A DNA stretch of 33,430 nucleotides from an uncultured Boseongicola sp. (GTDB lineage: Bacteria > Pseudomonadota > Alphaproteobacteria > Rhodobacterales > Rhodobacteraceae): assembly GCA_938016355.1 (NCBI GenBank), contig CALLWO010000127.1:1-33430 (forward strand), given 5' to 3'. The first letter of the stretch is position 1, and each line of letters begins with the position of its first letter. The notes under the pieces were generated by a model that was given only the letters and a program-made list of their open reading frames with translations, had not been told where the DNA came from and made no database searches. Positions 17,573 through 26,288 of the stretch are shown here, piece after piece. The translations under genes were made by a program, and so were the position numbers.

Positions 17573-19159
17573 TTAAACAATGACATCACCGGCATCGAAG
17601 TCGGACATCGAGAACTGATTGATTTGAAATCCATCGCCATCGCCAAGATCAACCAGAAGCGCGCCAATCGGAAGCTGGCTGCTGGCCGAAAAAATTTGGG
17701 AGAACGTCAAGCCGAAATCGGAAAGATCAATCTGATCCACCCCATCTTCCCAGTCGGCGATCAAATCGCGACCATCGCCCTGAGCCAGAACGAACACATC
17801 CGCCCCCGAGCCGCCGCGTAAATTGTCGTTTTGTGTGCCGCCCGAAAGTGTGTCGTCACCCCCACGCCCATCGAGACGATCAACGCCTGCGCCGCCCGCA
17901 ATGTCATTGGCACTGTTCGAACCAAGCAAGTAATCCGGCAGTCGAGACCCAATCAGATTGTCAAAGCCGGAAATGACGTCACCTTCCGCATCGCCCAACA
18001 ACGCATTTCCGTTGAAGAGATCGACCACAACGCGGGTCGATGAGCTCGCATAACTCAGGGTATCGAGGCCCCCGCCACCCTCCAGAGTGTCAGCTCCGGC
18101 ACCGCCTTCGATGACGTTGTCCGACGTATCGCCCGTAAGCGTGTCATCAAAATTTGACCCCTGTAGGTTCTCGATGGAGAAAATGGTGTCTCCGGCGGCA
18201 TCGCCTCCGCTGGCGCTGCCAGTTGCCAAATTGACGTTGACGGCGTCTTCGGCACCAAAGTAGGAGGCCCAATCCTGCCCGTCTCCGCCGTAAAGCGCAT
18301 CCGCGCCCGCGCCACCTTCCAAAGTATCGCTCGCGCCTTGGCCTTCCAAAGTGTCATTGCCAGCGCCGCCAAGCAAATGATTTTCGCTGTTATCGCCTGT
18401 TAGAGTGTCGTTATGCGAGCTTCCCTGAATATTCTCGAAGTTGGAAAAAACATCACCACTCGCGTCCCCTCCGCTCGCCGTATTCGCAAGAAATGAAATC
18501 GCAACGCCAAAAGCCGAAGAGGCATAGCTTAACGTGTCCAAACCAGCGCCGCCGTTCAAAGTGTCGGATCCCGCACCACCTTCGATTACATTATTAGTAA
18601 ACGAGCCTGTAAGCTGGTCGGCGAGTGATGACCCAATCAAGTTGTCGATCTTGTTAAACGTGTCGCCTTCGGCATCACCGCCAGTTGCTATGCCATTGAA
18701 GAAGTTAACAACGACGGCTTGGGCACTTCCGGCGTACGAGGCGGTGTCGACGTTTCCACCGCCATCAAGAATATCGGCGCCTGCACCGCCTTCGAGGGTA
18801 TCTTCGCCAAACCGGCCTTGAAGCTCGTCATCGTCCGCACCGCCAAAAATCGTGTTGTCTTCGTTGTCGCCAAGCAAAAGGTCGTCAGCGGCGCCTCCTT
18901 CGAGGTCTTCGAAATTGAAGAATGTATCACCTGCGGCATAAGTCCCCATGACAGACCCGTTCAGCATGTCGACGACCACGCGGCTGGTTGCATCCGCATA
19001 AGACAAGCGGTCCACTCCGGTGCCGCCGTCCATGAAGTCCGCCCCGGCGCCACCTGCGATGACGTCATTGCCGCCGCCGCCGAAAATCGTGTCGTCTCCG
19101 GCACCGCCAAATATCGTGTCGTCGCTCACGCCATAGCCTCTTTGATTCTTGTGAGGCAA
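17573..19159 (-). CDS. RTX (hemolysin-type) calcium-binding repeat protein
   Basis: Many GGxGxDxL/GGAGADTLEGG nonapeptides and a C-terminal VFVLAQGDGRDLIADWEDGVDQIDLSDFGLTF...DAGDVIV tail typical of type I secreted proteins. Apparent TTG start at 19159; GTG at 19129 also possible. Confidence 0.93.
   Translation of the reverse strand: MPHKNQRGYGVSDDTIFGGAGDDTIFGGGGNDVIAGGAGADFMDGGTGVDRLSYADATSRVVVDMLNGSVMGTYAAGDTFFNFEDLEGGAADDLLLGDNEDNTIFGGADDDELQGRFGEDTLEGGAGADILDGGGNVDTASYAGSAQAVVVNFFNGIATGGDAEGDTFNKIDNLIGSSLADQLTGSFTNNVIEGGAGSDTLNGGAGLDTLSYASSAFGVAISFLANTASGGDASGDVFSNFENIQGSSHNDTLTGDNSENHLLGGAGNDTLEGQGASDTLEGGAGADALYGGDGQDWASYFGAEDAVNVNLATGSASGGDAAGDTIFSIENLQGSNFDDTLTGDTSDNVIEGGAGADTLEGGGGLDTLSYASSSTRVVVDLFNGNALLGDAEGDVISGFDNLIGSRLPDYLLGSNSANDIAGGAGVDRLDGRGGDDTLSGGTQNDNLRGGSGADVFVLAQGDGRDLIADWEDGVDQIDLSDFGLTFSQIFSASSQLPIGALLVDLGDGDGFQINQFSMSDFDAGDVIV
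17820..19130 (-). repeat. tandem RTX-containing modules (about 5 units of ~70-90 aa)
   Basis: Repeated unit (D)GGxGxDTLSYASSxxxVVVxxxNGxAxGGDAxGDxFxxxENLxGSxxxDTLTGDxxxNxIxGGAGxDTLEG read five times in the translation. Confidence 0.8.
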
Positions 19160-19186
19160 TGATTGCGCGGATTGGTTAACCGGCCC

Positions 19187-20401
19187 TTACTTTGGCTCAG
19201 AAACCATCGATTCAATCAGTTCAATCTGTTTACGCAACGAGGTTTTTAGCGCGTATTTCTTGAGAATTGTTTCTCGCGCCGCCTGACTCACAGACTGTAA
19301 CGCCCTTCGTTCCGCGCACGCATTCGCGATCTTGGTAGCAATCTCTTCGGGATCAAAAAAGTCGACCAAAAATCCGTTCTTCCCGTCTTCGATCACTTCT
19401 TCAACAGGTGGCGTTTTCGATCCAACGACAACACCACCTGCGGCCATAACTTCAAGCATCGACCAACTGAGAACGAATGGGTACGTCAGATAGGCATGAA
19501 CCGAGGCAATTTGAGCAAGGCTGACAAAATCCTGGTACGGAACGCGCCCCGCAAATTCCACGCGTTCGAGGTCCGGTTTGACCTCTTCCATCATGGTTTC
19601 ACGCCACGTCAAACCCGTTTTCGGGCGCGATCCATAACTCACGTCGTCACCACCGACGACAATCACTTTGGCGTCTTTTCGCGATTTAAGTAAGCTTGGT
19701 AACGATCTGATAAAGCTGTGAAACCCTCGATACGGCTCGAGATTTCGGGCGACAAATGTAATGACTTCATCATCGCGAGTCAGGCTACCGAACTTTGCAC
19801 TCTTAAAAACTGCATTCGGATCCGGAGTGACGAAATCGGTGTCGATCCCGTCGTGGATGACGCTTATCTTCGGCTGGTACTCGACAGGAAATTGAGCGGC
19901 TTGCCATTGCGTCGGCGCGTAGGCGGCATCCGCGGCGTTGATCGCCAAAAGGTGCACGCCAGAGCGGGCCCTTGCACGCAGCTTGGCGTCCAACCCTTGA
20001 TCGAATTCCGGATCAAAACCGACGTCTGAACCATGACCCCGATAGAAAAATTCGACCATCGCCAAAAGGGGTGCGTCGGGCCAAACTTCTTTCAGGAAAA
20101 GCGTTTCGCCCCAGCCCGGATTTCCCACAATAATATCAGGGTGGTATCCGCCCTTTTTCATCTCTAGTGCGACGCGCGCAACCGCTTGGCCATTGAGGAC
20201 GGCTGCTTCGCTGCTGGCGAGATATGGATGAATTCCTTCCGTGACTTTTCGGTGCGGCGCATACTCGATTTTGCGCATTGGAGAAATGTCGGGGCGGCCC
20301 TTTTGCGTGATGAAAGTCACGTCATCGCCGCGCGTCATCAATGCCGGGGCAAGATGCTTAAATTGCCCGGGGCAATTCTGATGGACAAACAAAATCTTCA
20401 A
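19187..20401 (-). CDS. glycosyltransferase family 4 (group 1)
   Basis: KILFVHQNCPGQFKHLAPAL; SWSMLEVMAAGGVVVGSKTPPVEEVIEDGKNGFLVDFFDPEEIA. Start set to TTG at 20401 because the ORF start at 20434 would run into the tRNA gene. Confidence 0.87.
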   Translation of the reverse strand: MKILFVHQNCPGQFKHLAPALMTRGDDVTFITQKGRPDISPMRKIEYAPHRKVTEGIHPYLASSEAAVLNGQAVARVALEMKKGGYHPDIIVGNPGWGETLFLKEVWPDAPLLAMVEFFYRGHGSDVGFDPEFDQGLDAKLRARARSGVHLLAINAADAAYAPTQWQAAQFPVEYQPKISVIHDGIDTDFVTPDPNAVFKSAKFGSLTRDDEVITFVARNLEPYRGFHSFIRSLPSLLKSRKDAKVIVVGGDDVSYGSRPKTGLTWRETMMEEVKPDLERVEFAGRVPYQDFVSLAQIASVHAYLTYPFVLSWSMLEVMAAGGVVVGSKTPPVEEVIEDGKNGFLVDFFDPEEIATKIANACAERRALQSVSQAARETILKKYALKTSLRKQIELIESMVSEPK

Positions 20402-20422
20402 CCGGGTTCCCCGATTTTTAAG

Positions 20423-20499
20423 TGGCGATCCCACGAGGACTCGAACCCCGAACCTGCTGATTAGAAGTCAGCTGCTCTATCCAGTTGAGCTATGGGACC
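20423..20499 (-). tRNA. tRNA-Arg (anticodon TCT)
   Basis: Reverse strand GGTCCCATAGCTCAACTGGATAGAGCAGCTGACTTCTAATCAGCAGGTTCGGGGTTCGAGTCCTCGTGGGATCGCCA: cloverleaf with GGTCCCA/TGGGATC acceptor, CTTCTAA anticodon loop, GGTTCGAGTCC T-arm, encoded CCA. Confidence 0.96.
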
Positions 20500-20574
20500 G
20501 CTGCGCACGTTATTGGCTGCAGGGCGTTACCTTGGCAAGCCTGTTGCACGCTTCAAAACAAAAAGTTAATGAAA

Positions 20575-20587
20575 TGAACGGCGTTCA
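20575..20587. promoter_or_regulatory. palindromic operator candidate for the adjacent TetR regulator
   Basis: TGAAC-GGC-GTTCA ending 14 nt before the TetR-family ATG at 20602. Confidence 0.4.
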
Positions 20588-20601
20588 ATGAGAAAGTTGC
20601 A

Positions 20602-21219
20602 ATGGCTAAAAACACCGAAAAACGTCACGAAGCCCTGCGAACCACTCTGGTGGAAATTGCAGAGCGTCATGTGCGGCAAGAAGGGCTGAGCGCGTTGAGA
20701 GCGCGAAAACTGGCCGCCGAAGCCGGTTGCGCGGTGGGCGCAATATACAATGTTTTCAACGATTTGACGGGGCTAGTTTTAGCCGTGAATGGGCGCACCT
20801 TTCATCGTTTGGGCGCCCATGTCTCCGGAGCAGTAAGTGCCCTGGGCGATGTAGAGCCTACCGCAAAGCTGGTTCGCATGGGGGAAGCCTATCTGGGCTT
20901 TGCCGTTGACAATCCGTTGCTTTGGCGCGCGCTTTTTGACGTTGAGATGTCTTCGGATACGGATGTGCCGGATTGGTACATGACTGAACTCGGCCAATTG
21001 TTCGCGATTATCGCCGCCCCTTTGAAAGAACTAAATCCAGTGGCTGACGCCCAGCAAATTGATCTGATGACACGCGCGCTTTTTTCGTCAGTTCATGGAA
21101 TTGTGCTTTTGGGGTTGGAACGCCGAATTTCAGGGGTTCCGCAGGATCGGATCGAGCACATGATCGGGTTCATGGTGCGCGGTGCCGTGTCAAACGGCGA
21201 CGCGCATGCAAAAGTTTAG
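20602..21219 (+). CDS. TetR/AcrR family transcriptional regulator
   Basis: N-terminal HTH: LVEIAERHVRQEGLSALRARKLAAEAGCAVGAIYNVFNDLTGLVLAVN. Confidence 0.92.
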   Translation: MAKNTEKRHEALRTTLVEIAERHVRQEGLSALRARKLAAEAGCAVGAIYNVFNDLTGLVLAVNGRTFHRLGAHVSGAVSALGDVEPTAKLVRMGEAYLGFAVDNPLLWRALFDVEMSSDTDVPDWYMTELGQLFAIIAAPLKELNPVADAQQIDLMTRALFSSVHGIVLLGLERRISGVPQDRIEHMIGFMVRGAVSNGDAHAKV

Positions 21220-21527
21220 TGGGTCCAGGCGCCCCGTCGATTGGTCGCAAAATTTTCGCCATAACCGCCCGCCCGCACATTGGGCTTTCTGACCTTTGGC
21301 TCGGTCACTGTCGCTTCTATCCCGCGCTCTTTTGCGTATTCGAGGGCCGCTTCCTTGGATTGGAAACTGATGCGCACTTGAGCTTGTGTGTCGCTTGAGG
21401 ACGTCCAGCCCATTAACGGGTCAACTTCGCGCCCTGCGTCGTTGGTATATTCAAGCACCCATTCACGTGTTTTCGCCTGCCCCGAAGACATAGCGGATTT
21501 AGATGGGCGAAAAATACGAGCCGTCAT
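21216..21527 (-). CDS. ETC complex I subunit (NDUFS4-like) conserved protein
   Basis: MTARIFRPSKSAMSSGQAKTREWVLEY...DPLMGWTSSSDTQAQVRISFQSKEAALEYAKERGI matches the NDUFS4-like family. Start at ATG 21527; the upstream ORF extension falls in structured intergenic DNA. Confidence 0.9.
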   Translation of the reverse strand: MTARIFRPSKSAMSSGQAKTREWVLEYTNDAGREVDPLMGWTSSSDTQAQVRISFQSKEAALEYAKERGIEATVTEPKVRKPNVRAGGYGENFATNRRGAWTH

Positions 21528-21615
21528 GTGCCGTTCCCTATTGCCATAAGGTTCTATCACCAATCCGAGGCGCCCTTGCAAGGGGGAGGTTCGTTTTTCT
21601 GGCTGAGGAAAGATG

Positions 21616-21677
21616 TGGTTGCCGACCGGGATACGGGGAGCGAGGGGTGGGTGGGTCGCGTATCTGGCCGGCAACCA
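21616..21677 (+). other. long imperfect inverted repeat with G-quadruplex motif in the loop
   Basis: TGGTTGCCGACCGGGATACG ... CGTATCTGGCCGGCAACCA arms enclosing GGGAGCGAGGGGTGGGTGGGTCG. Confidence 0.65.
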
Positions 21678-21717
21678 GTTCTGCTGCTTAGGAGTTCAGA
21701 ATACACCATAAACGTGG

Positions 21718-21771
21718 GTTAACAAGATATTTATCTACTTAAAGTTGTACTCCTTGTTAACGTTTTGTTAA
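21718..21771. promoter_or_regulatory. CtrA-like binding sites upstream of uvrB
   Basis: GTTAACGTTTTGTTAA (21756-21771; TTAA-N7-TTAA) and GTTAACAAGATATTTA (21718-21733; TTAA-N7-TTTA). Confidence 0.5.
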
Positions 21772-21872
21772 TACTTCGTATTGCTGCCAGAATTGTCAGG
21801 AGCCGGCCCTACGCACCTTGATCCCGGTGAAAAGAACCACAACTTTGGTCTTAACAAAGGGAATCATCCGCA

Positions 21873-24053
21873 ATGAGTGCTGAACCAATTTTAAATGCCG
21901 CGGCTCCAGACGTGAAAACACGCGAAAAGCTGGAAGGCGGGCGGGCTTTGGTAATGCACACCGAGTTCAAACCGGCGGGCGATCAGCCGACCGCGATCAA
22001 AGAACTGACAGCCGGGGTGCGTGACGGCGAGCAAAACCAAGTTTTGCTTGGCGCGACTGGAACCGGGAAAACTTTTACAATGGCGAAAGTCATTGAGGAG
22101 ACCCAACGCCCCGCCATCATTCTTGCGCCCAACAAGACGCTCGCCGCGCAGCTTTACGGAGAGTTTAAAGGCTTCTTTCCAGACAATGCTGTCGAGTATT
22201 TCGTCAGCTTTTACGATTACTATCAGCCAGAAGCTTATGTAGCGCGATCAGATACTTACATCGAAAAAGAAAGCCAGATCAACGATCAGATTGACCGGAT
22301 GCGGCATTCCGCAACACGCGCGCTTTTGGAACGGGACGATGTCGTGATCGTGGCGTCGGTCTCCTGCATTTACGGGATTGGCTCGGTCGAAACGTATGGT
22401 GCGATGACGATGGATTTGAAGGTCGGCGCGCAATACGACCAACGCAAAGTCATGGCCGACCTGATCGCGCAACAATACAAACGCAACGATCAGGCATTCC
22501 AGCGCGGGACGTTTCGCGTTCGCGGAGATTCATTGGAAATATGGCCAGCACACCTTGAGGATCGTGCGTGGCGCCTTTCCTTCTTTGGTGAAGAACTTGA
22601 AAGCATCGTTGAATTTGATTCCCTGACTGGCGAGAAATCCGGTGCGATGGAGAAGATCCGGGTTTATGCGAATTCGCATTATGTGACACCCAAACCCACG
22701 ATGAAGCAGGCCATCGGCAACATCAAAACCGAGCTTAAGCAACGCCTTAGCCAGCTCGTCGACGAAGGAAAGCTGCTTGAGGCGCAACGACTTGAGCAAC
22801 GAACGAATTTTGATCTTGAGATGCTTGAGGCGACGGGTGTCTGCAACGGGATCGAGAACTATTCGCGATACCTCACTGGGCGCGCGCCCGGTGAACCGCC
22901 GCCTACGCTGTTTGAGTTCATCCCAGACAACGCGATTGTCTTTGCCGATGAAAGCCACGTATCCGTGCCCCAGATCGGCGGCATGTACAAAGGCGACTAT
23001 CGACGCAAATTCACCCTTGCAGAACACGGGTTCCGCCTGCCCTCATGCATGGACAACCGGCCTCTGAAATTTGAGGAATGGGATGCGATGCGCCCACAAT
23101 CGGTATTTGTCTCCGCCACGCCTCAATCTTGGGAACTTGAGCAATCCGGGGGTGTGTTCACTGAGCAAGTTATTCGCCCTACCGGATTACTTGACCCGCA
23201 GGTGGAAATTCGCCCCGTGGAAATGCAGGTCGATGACTTGCTTGATGAAGTTCGCAAGGTCACAGCCGACGGAATGCGCACGCTTGTCACCACCTTGACC
23301 AAACGCATGGCCGAGGATCTGACCGAGTACCTGCACGAGCAAGGCATCAAGGTTCGGTATATGCACAGCGATATCGACACGCTGGAACGCATTGAAATTC
23401 TGCGAGATTTGCGTCTTGGTGCATTCGACGTGCTGATCGGGATCAACCTTTTACGCGAGGGCCTCGACATCCCTGAATGCGGGCTTGTCGCTATTCTTGA
23501 CGCAGACAAAGAGGGGTTCTTGCGTTCGGAAACATCGCTTGTTCAAACCATCGGACGAGCGGCGCGAAATGCCGAAGGACGCGTGATCATGTACGCTGAT
23601 CGCATAACTGGCTCGATGGAACGTGCGCTTGCTGAAACAGATCGGCGTCGCGCAAAACAAATCGCCTATAATGAAGAACATGGCATTACACCGGCAACGG
23701 TTAAGAAGAATGTCGATGACGTTTTGGCCGGGCTCTATAAGGGCGACACCGACATGAGCCGCGTGACGGCCAAAATTGACGCGGCCAATGTCGGGGCAAA
23801 TCTGCAGGCGGTTCTGGAGGGCCTGCGCACCGATATGCGCAAAGCCGCCGAAAACCTCGAGTTTGAAGAGGCCGCGCGACTGAGGGATGAAGTGAAGCGG
23901 CTGGAGACGGTGGACCTTGTCGTTGCGGACGATCCGATGGCGCGCCAATCGGCGGTGGATCAGGCAGTGCGCGATCAAGAAAAATCGAAGGGGCGCTCGA
24001 CCGCAGGTCGTGCCGGTCAGAAAGGTGGCAATGTGAGGCGTCGCGGACGTTAG
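21873..24053 (+). CDS. uvrB: excinuclease ABC subunit UvrB
   Basis: [42 protein letters not shown]-terminal UVR motif [17 protein letters not shown]. Confidence 0.98.
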   Translation: MSAEPILNAAAPDVKTREKLEGGRALVMHTEFKPAGDQPTAIKELTAGVRDGEQNQVLLGATGTGKTFTMAKVIEETQRPAIILAPNKTLAAQLYGEFKGFFPDNAVEYFVSFYDYYQPEAYVARSDTYIEKESQINDQIDRMRHSATRALLERDDVVIVASVSCIYGIGSVETYGAMTMDLKVGAQYDQRKVMADLIAQQYKRNDQAFQRGTFRVRGDSLEIWPAHLEDRAWRLSFFGEELESIVEFDSLTGEKSGAMEKIRVYANSHYVTPKPTMKQAIGNIKTELKQRLSQLVDEGKLLEAQRLEQRTNFDLEMLEATGVCNGIENYSRYLTGRAPGEPPPTLFEFIPDNAIVFADESHVSVPQIGGMYKGDYRRKFTLAEHGFRLPSCMDNRPLKFEEWDAMRPQSVFVSATPQSWELEQSGGVFTEQVIRPTGLLDPQVEIRPVEMQVDDLLDEVRKVTADGMRTLVTTLTKRMAEDLTEYLHEQGIKVRYMHSDIDTLERIEILRDLRLGAFDVLIGINLLREGLDIPECGLVAILDADKEGFLRSETSLVQTIGRAARNAEGRVIMYADRITGSMERALAETDRRRAKQIAYNEEHGITPATVKKNVDDVLAGLYKGDTDMSRVTAKIDAANVGANLQAVLEGLRTDMRKAAENLEFEEAARLRDEVKRLETVDLVVADDPMARQSAVDQAVRDQEKSKGRSTAGRAGQKGGNVRRRGR

Positions 24054-24083
24054 TGTTGAGGGCCCTGGATTACTGCGCGGTCT

Positions 24084-24452
24084 TCAAATTGAGGTTTGGT
24101 TTAAACCGAGCTCTTCGCGTTGTTTCTTTGTGAGTTTCGCAACCACCAAATCATAGCTGACCATGATGTGTTCCCGCAGGCTTTGGTCGCTCATCGCGTT
24201 TTCTTCAAAGACCTGCAGCCATTTCATTCCACGCGAAGCCAAATAGGGCGCAGGACGAATACCGCGTTCTTCGCCGAGCACTTCAAAGGCAAGAGGCGTT
24301 ACTTTGAAAGTGAAAGCGTCGCGTCCGTCGGCCCAGCCGCAAATTGCAAAGACTTTTCCGCCAACTTTCCAAACATCGGCGTTGCCCCATTGAACGACAT
24401 GAGTCGTGGCTTTCTGGCTCGCGCAAAAGGCGTTGAATTCGGTTCTGTTCAT
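24084..24452 (-). CDS. MmcQ/YjbR family protein
   Basis: MNRTEFNAFCASQKATTHVVQWGNADVWKVGGKVFAI...APYLASRGMKWLQV is typical of the family. Confidence 0.88.
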   Translation of the reverse strand: MNRTEFNAFCASQKATTHVVQWGNADVWKVGGKVFAICGWADGRDAFTFKVTPLAFEVLGEERGIRPAPYLASRGMKWLQVFEENAMSDQSLREHIMVSYDLVVAKLTKKQREELGLNQTSI

Positions 24453-24514
24453 GATCGCATGTTGTCATTGAGCAGACTTCACGCCAACCTGATTGATGAA
24501 AAAGGGGAATATTC

Positions 24515-24898
24515 ATGCCAATCACGTCGTTTGATCACGTCAATCTTCGCACGACACGCCTGAAACCCATGATTGACTGGTATGAAAAAATTCTGGGACT
24601 CAAGGCGGGATGGAGACCCGATTTTCCCTTTGATGGTGCGTGGTTGTACCTTGGGGATCGCGCAATCGTTCACATATCCGAGGTTTCGGGTCACCCATCG
24701 GCCGATGGAGATCTTACGTTGGAACATTTCGCGTTGCGGGCGACCGATCTCGATGCATTCAAATCCGTGCTTGACCAGAATGGCATTGATGCACGCTTAG
24801 CGGAAATAGCAGACGCATCAATTGTGCAGGTCAACATTCACGATCCTGATGGCAACCACATCCATGTGGATTTCGACACGAACGAGCTCAATTCCTGA
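24515..24898 (+). CDS. VOC (glyoxalase/bleomycin-resistance) family protein
   Basis: FDHVNLRTTRLKPMIDWYEKILGL...VNIHDPDGNHIHVDF. Confidence 0.88.
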   Translation: MPITSFDHVNLRTTRLKPMIDWYEKILGLKAGWRPDFPFDGAWLYLGDRAIVHISEVSGHPSADGDLTLEHFALRATDLDAFKSVLDQNGIDARLAEIADASIVQVNIHDPDGNHIHVDFDTNELNS

Positions 24899-24940
24899 TC
24901 AAAGGATTGTCGAACGCGTAAAGACAGCTAGATTTTCAAC

Positions 24941-25378
24941 ATGCGCTATCTGATTGCCTCAATTCTGCTGTCCTCAACACCTGCTGCTGCTTGGGAGGCG
25001 ACGAGTGACGGGCCCGTCTGCCTTTTGTCTCATGCCACGGAAGATGCGGAAGTCGTCGTGTCTTTTGATCCAAGAAACGCCCTGCCCTATGCGATTGATC
25101 TGGCGCGTATCGGCACGCAGTGGGGCGCCGCGCCGGTATTTGTCATGCGTTTCGATGGATCAGGTCCACTTACAATCACCACGGACAGACATCGGCTATC
25201 ACAGGGGAACGAAAGGCTAACCGTCACGGATCGTGGATTTGACAACGTCCTGAATGGCATTGCCTTTAACCAGATCGCAATCGCAATGCTTGGTGATGAC
25301 ACAACCATTATCCCGCTGTTTGGGGCTGCACCGGAAGTTGAGAAATTTCGATCTTGCGTGGCAGCGCCAAGCGCTTGA
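24941..25378 (+). CDS. hypothetical secreted protein
   Basis: Signal-peptide-like start MRYLIASILLSSTPAAAWEA; no family recognised. Confidence 0.65.
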   Translation: MRYLIASILLSSTPAAAWEATSDGPVCLLSHATEDAEVVVSFDPRNALPYAIDLARIGTQWGAAPVFVMRFDGSGPLTITTDRHRLSQGNERLTVTDRGFDNVLNGIAFNQIAIAMLGDDTTIIPLFGAAPEVEKFRSCVAAPSA

Positions 25379-25405
25379 CGGCTAATTCGCACACGAAGGA
25401 TAGGT

Positions 25406-25879
25406 ATGAACGATCCGTTTCGCGAAACCGACGATGAGGCCAGAGACCTTGCGCAGACTCTCTTGTTGAGCGCGCGGTACGGAGCTTTGGCGGTCTCGGA
25501 TCAAGGCGTGCCATTTGTAAGCAGAATAGCCTTGGTGACTGAACGGGGCATGATGCCGATGACGTTGATCTCTGACCTTGCACATCACACCACTTGCCTG
25601 CGAACCACACCCCACGCATCGCTCCTTATTGGAGACGTTCCGGACAAGGGCGATCCGCTTGTGCATCCGCGAATGACGCTTAAAATTCGAGCGGAATTTG
25701 TAGAGAAAGACGAGGTCTTGCTGGACCGCTATCTCTTCAAACAACCAAAGGCAAAACTTTATGCAAGGTTTGCAGATTTCAATCTCGTTCGCCTAACCCC
25801 CGAAGGCGCCATTCTTAACGGCGGCTTCGGGAAAGCTTACAAATTATCGCGCGAAGACCTTCTAGCTCCAAGCCTTTAA
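25406..25879 (+). CDS. pyridoxamine 5'-phosphate oxidase/HugZ-like flavin or heme-utilisation family protein
   Basis: LLLSARYGALAVSDQGVPFVSRIALVTERGMMPMTLISDLAHHTTCLRTTPHASLLIGD. Confidence 0.8.
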   Translation: MNDPFRETDDEARDLAQTLLLSARYGALAVSDQGVPFVSRIALVTERGMMPMTLISDLAHHTTCLRTTPHASLLIGDVPDKGDPLVHPRMTLKIRAEFVEKDEVLLDRYLFKQPKAKLYARFADFNLVRLTPEGAILNGGFGKAYKLSREDLLAPSL

Positions 25880-26286
25880 CGGATAACGTGGACTGCGCAT
25901 TCGGCGTGGCGCACAACCCGGCTTGCTGTCGATCCAAGAAGATAATCAGACAGGTCCGGCTTGTGGGACGACACGATAATGCAATCAGCATTGTTCGCTG
26001 ATGCATAGTCGACGATCACGTTGCCGGGACGTCCGTGTTGCAAGACAGGGGTCACGCCCGGATGCTCTTGCACCAGCGCTTTTAACATGTCCTTAACTGA
26101 CGCGTCGGCCGAGTGTCGAACCTCTTCAGGCAATTCGTTTGCAACGTAGCTCGGCAATGGCTCGACAATAACAAGCGCTGAGATTTTCGCGTTTACACTG
26201 TCAGCGAGATGGCGTGCTACATCCAATGCGTGGGCGTGTTTCTCGGGATGTGCCGGATCGACCGGAACAAGAATATTTTTGTACAT
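25876..26286 (-). CDS. universal stress protein UspA family
   Basis: MYKNILVPVDPAHPEKHAHALDVARHLA... and IIVSSHKPDLSDYLLGSTASRVVRHAECAVHVIR. Confidence 0.93.
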   Translation of the reverse strand: MYKNILVPVDPAHPEKHAHALDVARHLADSVNAKISALVIVEPLPSYVANELPEEVRHSADASVKDMLKALVQEHPGVTPVLQHGRPGNVIVDYASANNADCIIVSSHKPDLSDYLLGSTASRVVRHAECAVHVIR

Positions 26287-26288
26287 GA

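Noticed and set aside
17624-19162. Plus-strand ORFs (e.g. 18719..19162) opposite the RTX gene
   Set aside because: Antisense of repetitive RTX codons; low-complexity artefacts.
20402-20434. ATG start at 20434 for the glycosyltransferase
   Set aside because: It would place the start codon within the tRNA-Arg gene; TTG at 20401 restores a normal MKILFVHQN N-terminus.
21573-21584. Perfect palindrome CCCTTGCAAGGG followed by a T-rich stretch
   Set aside because: Too short a stem for a convincing terminator; no independent evidence of function.
21678-21697. Possible LexA box upstream of uvrB (GTTC...GTTC)
   Set aside because: Spacing is N12, not the N7 of the alphaproteobacterial LexA consensus.
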